From positions 1 to 5,854 of the forward strand of contig JAFWJP010000129.1 in NCBI GenBank assembly GCA_017514645.1: a DNA stretch of 5,854 nucleotides, given 5' to 3'. This document shows positions 1 through 5,256 of the stretch, piece by piece; position 1 is the stretch's first letter; each line of letters starts with the position of its first letter. The position numbers and the translations under genes were made by a program. The DNA comes from Solobacterium sp. (lineage in GTDB: Bacteria; Bacillota_I; Bacilli_A; Erysipelotrichales; Erysipelotrichaceae). Below the pieces are notes generated by a model that was given only the letters and a program-made list of their open reading frames with translations, was not told the DNA's origin and made no database searches.

Positions 1-594
1 TCGGTGGGTGTACCGGATGTCACCTGTGAGTATGATGAAGAAAAAGGGCTGTTTTACGGTAAGGCATTTGACTGCCGGATCGGTGTAGCGGCAGAGATCC
101 AGGCGCTTCGGGAACTGCAGGGAGAGGAACTGCCCTGCCAGGTTCAGGCAGCTTTTTCCACCCAGGAAGAACTAGGTGACCGCGGTGTCTATGCCAACTA
201 TAAAGCATTACAGCCGGATCTTCTGATCTGTTTCGAGGGCTGTCCGGCAGATGATACCTTTACGGAGCCTTATCTGATCCAGGCCGCAATGGGCAAAGGA
301 CCGATGCTCAGAAACTATGATATTACGATGCTGACGAATCCGCGTTTCCAGAAGTATGCCGTCGATCTGGCACATGAACTGGGGATCCCTGTACAGAAGA
401 GTGTACGCTCCGGCGGCGGAACCGATGCCGGACGGATCCATACAGAGGCTGTTCCCAGTATTGTGATCGGTGTTCCGGTCCGCTATATCCACAGCAGTTT
501 CTGCTATTGTACCTTTGAGGATTACCGGGCAGCAGTAGACCTTGCAGTTGCCCTGTGCAGGCGCATCACTGCTGAGGATGCCGCATCATTCTGA
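1..594 (+). CDS. M42-family metallo-aminopeptidase, C-terminal part (5' end outside window)
   Basis: The reading frame is open from the first base and ends in TGA at 592–594, so the true start lies upstream and about 197 residues are visible. M42 enzymes (glutamyl/leucyl aminopeptidase, also annotated as cellulase M or FrvX) are cytosolic di-metal exopeptidases that trim peptides, often as dodecamers. Family landmarks appear in the expected order: KAFDCR, matching the KALDDR block that holds the bridging metal Asp; STQEELGDRG, matching the QEEVG block with the catalytic Glu and a metal-ligand Glu; a GKGP block; SGGGTDAGRIH; and RYIHSSF near the C-terminus with the last metal-ligand His. Two positions depart from the usual pattern: the second Asp of the DDR block is Cys, and the usual Asp-containing LDV block reads FEG, so Glu may replace a metal ligand. 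Substrate cannot be told from sequence. There is no hairpin terminator after the stop, and the next gene has its own promoter. The family call is firm; the specificity is unknown. Confidence 0.9.
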   Translation, partial: SVGVPDVTCEYDEEKGLFYGKAFDCRIGVAAEIQALRELQGEELPCQVQAAFSTQEELGDRGVYANYKALQPDLLICFEGCPADDTFTEPYLIQAAMGKGPMLRNYDITMLTNPRFQKYAVDLAHELGIPVQKSVRSGGGTDAGRIHTEAVPSIVIGVPVRYIHSSFCYCTFEDYRAAVDLAVALCRRITAEDAASF

Positions 595-598
595 TGTC

Positions 599-628
599 TT
601 GATTGACAACAGTGCAGAATGTTATAAT
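599..628 (+). promoter_or_regulatory. sigma-A-type extended −10 promoter for sepF operon
   Basis: A perfect TATAAT lies at 623–628 and is preceded by TG one base upstream (TGTTATAAT, 620–628), giving an extended −10. Two −35 candidates overlap: TTGATT at 599–604 with an 18-base spacer, and a perfect TTGACA at 603–608 with only a 14-base spacer. The extended −10 makes a good −35 less necessary. Transcription would start near 635, leaving a leader of about 20 bases that contains the sepF ribosome binding site GGGAGGA (641–647). This is a sequence match only. Confidence 0.8.
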
Positions 629-654
629 GACTGCGATTACGGGAGGAAACAGTT

Positions 655-1065
655 ATGGGACTGAAGGATAAGGTTCTGGGCTTCATTGCGCCGGAAGAAG
701 ACGACGATGACGAAACGGAAGAAGTTGTCGAAACAGTTGAACCGAGAAATGTAAGCCGCTACGAAGAAAAGCATAACAATAATATCAAATCTCAGGTTGC
801 TGCAGACACAAAGATGGTTCTGTTTGAGCCTCGTACATTTGAAGAGTCTGAAGAGATCGCCATGCACCTGAAGCAGAGACGGGCGGCTGTTGTAAACCTG
901 CACAGACTGCAGAGGGACTACGCCCAGAGAACGATCGACTTCCTTGCCGGTGCAGTATTCGCATTGGACGGGAAGATCCAGAAGATCGGACACAATGTCA
1001 TTCTCTGTTCTCCGAAGTCCATCGGTGTTGACGGAGAGATCTCTCTTGAAAACGGCGACGAGTGA
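655..1065 (+). CDS. sepF: Cell division protein SepF
   Basis: SepF is a cytosolic FtsZ partner that tethers Z-ring filaments to the membrane and bundles them during septation. The 136-residue product has the standard layout. Residues 1–12 (MGLKDKVLGFIA) can form an amphipathic membrane-targeting helix, followed by an acidic, probably disordered linker (about 14–30) and the DUF552 core (about 52–130). The core shows the family hallmarks VLFEPRTFEESEEIA, LKQRRAAVVNLHRL, TIDFLAGAVFALDG and KIQKIG. The ATG at 655 has GGGAGGA seven bases upstream and sits just after a strong promoter, so the start is secure. Length is close to the usual value of about 150. It is the first gene of a unit continuing into ylmH and divIVA. 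In Bacillus the same cluster also has ylmD, ylmE and ylmG, none of which is next to it here. The last 20 bases overlap ylmH. Confidence 0.97.
   Translation: MGLKDKVLGFIAPEEDDDDETEEVVETVEPRNVSRYEEKHNNNIKSQVAADTKMVLFEPRTFEESEEIAMHLKQRRAAVVNLHRLQRDYAQRTIDFLAGAVFALDGKIQKIGHNVILCSPKSIGVDGEISLENGDE
1033..1039 (+). promoter_or_regulatory. Ribosome binding site fixing the ylmH TTG start
   Basis: GGAGAGA inside the last codons of sepF lies seven bases ahead of an in-frame TTG at 1046. It is the only good Shine-Dalgarno plus start-codon pair near the point where YlmH homology begins, and it supports the TTG over the upstream ATG at 944. Confidence 0.7.
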
Positions 1066-1786
1066 TCGCGGTATTCTGGTCAGACTGAAGGATCTGCAGG
1101 ACAGATCCTACCGGCAGGGAATCCATGCCGAGTCAGGCTTTCTGAGTGAAGAAGATACATCAAAAGCGATGCATGCTTTCAGCGGCAGCGCTTTTGTACG
1201 TTTTGACGGCGGTTATCCCGAAGCCAGGAAGAAAAAAGTGATCTTCCTGAGGGATGAAGATGATGAAGAGGCAGATATTGTCTGTCTGAAGGCAGAGATC
1301 GACCAGCGCTTCCGGACACTGACGCACAGCGATATCCTCGGAGCGCTGATGCATCTGCAGATCGAACGGGAAAGCTTCGGGGATTTCTGGGTGGAGGACC
1401 GGTATATCTATCTGTATACAACTTCGACGATGGGACGTTTCCTGAGGGATCATCTGATCCGGATCGGGAACGCTTCCGTATCGTTCGAAATTACGGACGA
1501 ACACCCGGTGCAGGAATTTCACTACAAGGAGATCAATGTTGTGCTGGCAAGTGTCCGTCTGGATGTCGTAGTCAGTGCGCTGGCCCATATCAGCCGCTCC
1601 CAGGCAAAGCAGATGATCCGTCAGGGACTGGTTCAGGTTGATCACGTGACGCTTGTCGATGCGGATGAAGTGTGCAATAATAACTGTACAGTTTCCATCC
1701 GAGGAACAGGTCGTTTTCAGTATGTCGGGCAGACATATACGACCAGAAAAGGAAAAATCGGAGCGAAATTTCTGCAGAGTATTTAG
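1046..1786 (+). CDS. ylmH: YlmH, S4-domain RNA-binding protein (ribosome-associated)
   Basis: YlmH proteins bind RNA and the large ribosomal subunit; in Bacillus subtilis YlmH has been tied to ribosome-associated quality control of stalled nascent chains. From the TTG at 1046 the protein is 246 residues, close to the 257 of B. subtilis. The N-terminal RNA-binding module contains FVRFDGGYPEARKKKVIFL (around residues 51–70), the family signature. The C-terminal S4 domain (about 168–235) shows VRLDVVVSALAHISRSQAKQMI followed by GLVQVD, the usual two-helix plus β-hairpin RNA-binding fold. The ATG at 944 would add 34 residues that are only an out-of-frame reading of sepF and resemble nothing in the family, so TTG was preferred. 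The 20-base overlap with sepF suggests translational coupling. The gene ends 14 bases before divIVA. Function in division is inferred only from the conserved neighbourhood. Confidence 0.92.
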   Translation: MKTATSDRGILVRLKDLQDRSYRQGIHAESGFLSEEDTSKAMHAFSGSAFVRFDGGYPEARKKKVIFLRDEDDEEADIVCLKAEIDQRFRTLTHSDILGALMHLQIERESFGDFWVEDRYIYLYTTSTMGRFLRDHLIRIGNASVSFEITDEHPVQEFHYKEINVVLASVRLDVVVSALAHISRSQAKQMIRQGLVQVDHVTLVDADEVCNNNCTVSIRGTGRFQYVGQTYTTRKGKIGAKFLQSI

Positions 1787-1793
1787 AGAGGAG
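1787..1793 (+). promoter_or_regulatory. Ribosome binding site of divIVA
   Basis: AGAGGAG begins right after the ylmH stop codon (1784–1786) and lies seven bases before the ATG at 1801. It supports that start and a co-transcribed, closely packed operon. Confidence 0.8.
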
Positions 1794-1800
1794 CCGTTCC

Positions 1801-2283
1801 ATGTCATCACCGCGACCAACATTCCGTGTTCTGAAAAACGGGTATGACCGTTTCGCTGTTGACGACGCGATTGAAAAGTACGCTGCGGAAGTGGAGGACC
1901 TGCAGAAAAAGCTCAAGGTCTATGAAGAGCAGGTCCGGAAGATGACCGATCAGCTGAGTACACTGCAGACGCAGTATCAGTCCATGGCGAATTCGCTGGA
2001 TGCGGAAAAGGCAGCAGCTGAGAACATCGCCCGTCTGTCGCTCAGGGAAGCCAACGAGATCATCGGGACTGCCCAGCGGAATGCAGATCTGATCGTCAGA
2101 CAGGCACTGGTTACAGCCAGGGAGATCCTGTCCGAACTGTCCAGACTGTATACAGATGCGAATATTATACGGGAATCGACAAGAGCGAAACTGGAAGGAT
2201 TGATCAAGGAACTGGATGAATTCCGTTTACCGAAACTGCCGGAAATGGAATGGCTGAAGGAAGCAGAAGAAAAGATGCGCTGA
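1801..2283 (+). CDS. divIVA: DivIVA-family polar/septal scaffold protein
   Basis: DivIVA is a coiled-coil protein that gathers at negatively curved membrane of septa and poles and recruits division or growth factors. The 160-residue product matches the family in length (164 in B. subtilis) and layout. A short N-terminal lipid-binding segment contains NGYDRFAVDDAIEKYAAEV (about 13–31), then a first coiled coil (about 30–75), then the second conserved block LREANEIIGTAQRNADLIV (from residue 81), continuing as coiled coil to about 140. Gapless alignment of the first residues from memory puts Lys12-Asn13 where B. subtilis has Phe17-Arg18, the pair that inserts into and touches the membrane; Val10-Leu11 could take over. 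The ATG at 1801 has a strong ribosome binding site. The stop codon is one base from the T-box stem I. The family call is firm. Whether it is the main DivIVA or a GpsB-like paralogue is less so, but the neighbourhood and length favour DivIVA. Confidence 0.93.
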   Translation: MSSPRPTFRVLKNGYDRFAVDDAIEKYAAEVEDLQKKLKVYEEQVRKMTDQLSTLQTQYQSMANSLDAEKAAAENIARLSLREANEIIGTAQRNADLIVRQALVTAREILSELSRLYTDANIIRESTRAKLEGLIKELDEFRLPKLPEMEWLKEAEEKMR

Positions 2284-2359
2284 GCGGGGACGCGCCGCTG
2301 TACCGGAAGGAAGAGAGAGTCTGTGGCTGGTGGAAACAGAACGGAAGGTACAGAAGGAC

Positions 2360-2362
2360 ATC
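2360..2362 (+). promoter_or_regulatory. T-box specifier codon ATC (Ile)
   Basis: ATC lies on the 3' side of the large internal loop between the two stem I helices, followed by A2363 and then the pairing strand CCCTG. This is the expected place for the specifier. ATC pairs with the GAU anticodon of tRNA-Ile, agreeing with the downstream ileS. Two other ATC triplets (2374–2376 and 2382–2384) lie inside paired or hairpin-loop parts of the next helix and are less suitable. Confidence 0.8.
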
Positions 2363-2425
2363 ACCCTGTGAGTATCCGCAGATCCTGCGTTACGGGATAG
2401 ATGAGTGCACGGCAATGCTGTGAAC

Positions 2426-2454
2426 TACGGTGGTACCACGTGAAAGCGTCCTTA
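2426..2454 (+). promoter_or_regulatory. T-box antiterminator with tRNA acceptor-end bulge
   Basis: ACG (2438–2440) pairs with CGT (2447–2449) around the loop TGAAAG. GG (2429–2430) pairs with CC (2450–2451), and TA (2426–2427) with TA (2453–2454) across a C·U mismatch. The seven-base bulge TGGTACC (2431–2437) exposes UGGU, complementary to the ACCA end of an uncharged tRNA with discriminator A, as in tRNA-Ile. The 3' strand is shared with the terminator, so the two structures exclude each other. Confidence 0.88.
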
Positions 2455-2471
2455 GACAGGGACGCTTTTTT
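2443..2471 (+). terminator. T-box-controlled intrinsic terminator before ileS
   Basis: AAAGCGTCC (2443–2451) pairs perfectly with GGACGCTTT (2460–2468) across an eight-base loop, and six T residues occupy 2466–2471. The 5' strand CGTCC is also the 3' strand of the antiterminator. When tRNA-Ile is charged this hairpin should form and stop transcription 19 bases before the ileS start. Confidence 0.93.
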
Positions 2472-2490
2472 CTGAAAAGGAGAACATACT

Positions 2491-5208
2491 ATGGACTACA
2501 AAAACACCCTGAGAATGCCGAAAACCGAATTTGAAATGCGGGGAAACCTGGCAAAAAAGGAACCGTTGATCCTGAAGCAGTGGGAAGAGGACCATTACTT
2601 CGAAAAACTGCTGGATCACCACAAGGGAGAAAAGGCCTTCGTTCTGCATGACGGACCTCCGTACGCGAACAATAACCTGCATGCCGGAACAGCAATGAAC
2701 CGGGTCATCAAGGATTTCATCAACCGCTCCCACGCAATGAACGGCTACTATACGCCTTACTTCCCCGGCTGGGATACCCATGGTCTTCCGATCGAGAACG
2801 CGATCCAGAAGGCAGGTGTTGACCGCAAAGCACTGACACCGGCGGAATTCCGGGAAAAGTGCATGGAATATGCCAAGAAGTGGATCGATGTCCAGATGGG
2901 CACGGAAAAGCGTCTCGGTCAGATCGCTGACTATGAACACCGCTATGTGACACTGGACAAGCACTTTGAGGCAAGGCAGATCCGTTCCTTCGCCAAGATG
3001 GCTCTGGACGGCCTGATCTTCCAGGGGCTGAAGCCGATCTACTGGTCTCCGTACAACGAGACTGCTGTAGCGGATTCGGAGATCGTTTATTTCGACAAGA
3101 AGGACGCAACGATCTATGTTGCTTTCAACGTGACAGACGGCAAGGGTATGCTCGGGTCCGATGATCGTATCGTGATCTGGACAACGACACCGTGGACGAT
3201 TCCGGCAAACCAGGCGATTGCCGTCAATGCGGACCTCGAATACGCGGAAGTCGCTACGGAAAAAGGAAAACTGGTCTTTGCACTCAGTCTGCTGGAGACG
3301 CTGAAGGGCAAACTCTCCCTGGAGAAGGCAGAAGTACTGCGGGTCTTCAAGGGAAAGGATCTGGAATACATCCGTGTCCAGCATCCGTTCTATGACCGTG
3401 AGAGTCTGGTGCTTACTGCGGAATATGTCAGTGCAGAGGATGGTACCGGATGTGTCCATATTGCGCCGGACCATGGTATGGATGACTTCATTGCGGCAAC
3501 TTCCTACGGCATCGGTCTGCTGCAGACGGTCGATGAGAGAGGCTGCATGACAGCTGTTGCGGGACCGGAACTGGAAGGTCTGTTCGTCGAAGACTGCTCG
3601 AAGAAGGTCATTACCATGCTCAATGAACGCGGTGCACTGCTTGGTGTTGAGACAGTCGTGCACAGTTATCCGCATGATGACAGACTGAAGAAACCGGTTT
3701 ACTTCCGGGCGACAAAACAGTGGTTCTGCTCCATCGACAAGATCCGCAAAGAACTGCTCGATCAGATTGAAAACCACGTCAAATGGCACAATGAGTGGGG
3801 AATGGTGCGTATGTACAACATGATCCGCGATCGCCAGGACTGGTGTATTTCCAGACAGCGTCTCTGGGGTGTTCCGATTCCGATCATCTACTGTGAAGAC
3901 GGTACGCCGATCATGGAAAAGGAAGTATTCGATCACATCGCGGAACTGGTGGATAACTACGGCTCCAACGTCTGGTTCGAGAGAGAAGCGAAGGACCTCC
4001 TTCCGGAAGGATATACCAACCCTGCATCTCCGAACGGCATCTTCCGGAAGGAAAAGGACATCATGGACGTCTGGTTCGATTCCGGTTCTTCCTGGAACGA
4101 GCTTGAAGCGCACGGTCTGGAATATCCCTGCGATATGTATTTCGAAGGAAGTGATCAGTATCGCGGCTGGTTCAACAGTTCCCTGATCGTCGGAACGGCT
4201 GTCAAGGGCGGTGCCCCGTACAAAGAGATTCTCTCCCATGGCTATGTCGTGGATTCCAACGGCATCAAGATGTCCAAGTCCCTGGGCAACGGTGTCAATC
4301 CGATGGACATCATCAATGTCAATGGTGCGGATGTCTTCCGCCTCTGGGCGATGATCTCCGACTTCCGTCAGGATGTACGTCTGGGTGATTCCAACATCAA
4401 GCAGGTTTCCGAACAGTACCGGAAGATCCGCAATACCTTCCGTTTCCTGCTCGGCAACATCAATCCGGAGGACTTCGATCCGAAGAAGGATATGGTGCCG
4501 TATGACCAGCTGACCCCGGTGGATCAGTATGTTCTGGTCATGCTGGATGAAGCGGTTGCGGCTGTACGTGATGACTGTGAGAAGTATGACTATGTCGATG
4601 CGAACAAGGTTCTCATGAATCTGATGACGAATGAACTCAGTTCCTACTACTGTGATTTCACCAAGGATATCCTGTACTGTGACGGGCAGAACGAACTGCG
4701 CAGACGTCAGGTACAGACAGTCTACTGGACAGCAGTGGATAAGCTGGTCAAGCTCTGGGCACCGTTCCTGGTCTTCACAGCAGAAGAGGTATGGCAGAAG
4801 TTCAACGATGATGAAGAGACAAGTGTGCACTATACGCACTTCCCCGAAGTTGAGCATTATGCAAATGCAGAGGAACTGAAGGAGACCTTTACTTCCCTGA
4901 TGGATGTCCGCAGTGCAGCGATGAAGGCACTGGAGGAAAGCCGCAGCTCGGATCTGATCCATTCGGCGCAGGAAGCTTCCCTGACCATTACCTGCCCGGA
5001 TACACTGCTGGATCTGTCGGAAAAGACACTGGGCAGTGATGCGGCACAGTGGATGATCGTATCCAATGTCAGCTTCGTCAAGGGCGAAATACTGGATGTC
5101 AAGGTTGCCCGTGCAGAGGGTGTCAAGTGCCCGCGCTGCTGGAATTATACGACAGAAGGCGACGAAGAAGGGCTCTGCCCGAGATGCCGCCGCGTCCTCG
5201 GCAAATAA
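2491..5208 (+). CDS. ileS: Isoleucyl-tRNA synthetase (noncanonical HIGH motif)
   Basis: IleRS charges tRNA-Ile with isoleucine in the cytosol and hydrolyses mischarged valine. The 905-residue product spans the full class I architecture. The Rossmann fold contains PYANNNLHAGTAMN (HIGH region at 64–67) and GWDTHGLP (93–100). The CP1 editing domain has the Thr-rich WTTTPWTIPAN (from 230) and GTGCVHIAPDHGMDD (318–332, with the conserved editing Asp). The fold resumes with DVWFDSGS (526–533), FEGSDQYRGWFNSS (551–564) and KMSKS (593–597). The anticodon-binding region follows, ending in a zinc finger with Cys880, Cys883, Cys896 and Cys899. The C-terminal zinc finger marks the ordinary bacterial IleRS1 type, although HIGH reads HAGT. 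AAAGGAGA (2476–2483) supports the ATG at 2491. Expression is governed by the T-box just upstream, and a terminator follows within six bases of the stop. Identity is certain; the effect of the altered motif is not. Confidence 0.98.
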   Translation: MDYKNTLRMPKTEFEMRGNLAKKEPLILKQWEEDHYFEKLLDHHKGEKAFVLHDGPPYANNNLHAGTAMNRVIKDFINRSHAMNGYYTPYFPGWDTHGLPIENAIQKAGVDRKALTPAEFREKCMEYAKKWIDVQMGTEKRLGQIADYEHRYVTLDKHFEARQIRSFAKMALDGLIFQGLKPIYWSPYNETAVADSEIVYFDKKDATIYVAFNVTDGKGMLGSDDRIVIWTTTPWTIPANQAIAVNADLEYAEVATEKGKLVFALSLLETLKGKLSLEKAEVLRVFKGKDLEYIRVQHPFYDRESLVLTAEYVSAEDGTGCVHIAPDHGMDDFIAATSYGIGLLQTVDERGCMTAVAGPELEGLFVEDCSKKVITMLNERGALLGVETVVHSYPHDDRLKKPVYFRATKQWFCSIDKIRKELLDQIENHVKWHNEWGMVRMYNMIRDRQDWCISRQRLWGVPIPIIYCEDGTPIMEKEVFDHIAELVDNYGSNVWFEREAKDLLPEGYTNPASPNGIFRKEKDIMDVWFDSGSSWNELEAHGLEYPCDMYFEGSDQYRGWFNSSLIVGTAVKGGAPYKEILSHGYVVDSNGIKMSKSLGNGVNPMDIINVNGADVFRLWAMISDFRQDVRLGDSNIKQVSEQYRKIRNTFRFLLGNINPEDFDPKKDMVPYDQLTPVDQYVLVMLDEAVAAVRDDCEKYDYVDANKVLMNLMTNELSSYYCDFTKDILYCDGQNELRRRQVQTVYWTAVDKLVKLWAPFLVFTAEEVWQKFNDDEETSVHYTHFPEVEHYANAEELKETFTSLMDVRSAAMKALEESRSSDLIHSAQEASLTITCPDTLLDLSEKTLGSDAAQWMIVSNVSFVKGEILDVKVARAEGVKCPRCWNYTTEGDEEGLCPRCRRVLGK

Positions 5209-5213
5209 TCATG

Positions 5214-5241
5214 AAAGCTCTGTTTGCAGCAGAGCTTTTTT
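5214..5241 (+). terminator. Intrinsic terminator after ileS
   Basis: AAAGCTCTG (5214–5222) pairs perfectly with CAGAGCTTT (5230–5238) around a seven-base loop, with six T residues at 5236–5241. It begins six bases after the ileS stop codon and should end the ileS transcript, separating it from the next gene. Confidence 0.93.
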
Positions 5242-5249
5242 GATACAAT
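5221..5249 (+). promoter_or_regulatory. Putative extended −10 promoter for the RluA-family gene
   Basis: TGATACAAT (5241–5249) fits an extended −10 (TGn followed by TACAAT, one mismatch to TATAAT). The −35 region falls within the 3' half of the ileS terminator and is weak: TGTTTG at 5221–5226 with a 17-base spacer, or TTTGCA at 5223–5228 with a 15-base spacer. The predicted start site is about 5256–5257, which coincides with an ATG. This is motif-based inference. Confidence 0.55.
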
Positions 5250-5256
5250 GATGCGT

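Larger units (their letters stand above)
2284..2471 (+). promoter_or_regulatory. T-box riboswitch (tRNA-Ile responsive) controlling ileS
   Basis: This leader senses the charging state of tRNA-Ile and terminates transcription before ileS when the tRNA is aminoacylated. Stem I: the base CGGGG (2285–2289) pairs with CCCTG (2364–2368); an upper helix CTGTACC (2298–2304) pairs with GGTACAG (2347–2353); AGAGAG (2314–2319) precedes the apical helix TCTGT/ACAGA (2320–2324 with 2336–2340), which is capped by the typical loop GGCTGGTGGAA. The specifier is ATC (2360–2362). A second hairpin follows (TATC/GATA, 2373–2376 with 2396–2399, holding CGCAG-ATC-CTGCG). Next come the conserved T-box sequence GGTGGTACCACG (2429–2440) and a competing terminator. 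At about 190 bases it is short, with no separate stem II or IIA/B pseudoknot evident. No promoter is visible between it and divIVA, so it probably acts on readthrough from the sepF operon. Confidence 0.93.

Noticed and set aside
614..634. GCAG/CTGC inverted repeat between the M42 gene and sepF as a terminator.
   Set aside because: The stem is only four base pairs with a 13-base loop and no T-tract, and it spans the −10 element; it is likely chance.
944..1045. ATG at 944 as the start of ylmH.
   Set aside because: The extra 34 residues are an out-of-frame reading of sepF with no family similarity, while TTG 1046 has a well-spaced Shine-Dalgarno sequence.
1160..1822. Minus-strand open frame of 220 codons opposite ylmH.
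   Set aside because: It is a shadow of ylmH with no ribosome binding site and no recognisable motif.
2137..2170. TATTAT at 2163–2168 within divIVA as a promoter for the T-box/ileS.
   Set aside because: There is no −35-like element at a 16–18 base spacing, and the start site would lie over 100 bases before stem I. It remains a weak possibility only.
2452..4962. Very long open frame (836 codons) on the − strand opposite ileS.
   Set aside because: It is antisense to a certain ileS, shows no recognisable domain, and begins and ends without start or ribosome-binding logic. Long antisense frames are common opposite genes with strong codon bias.
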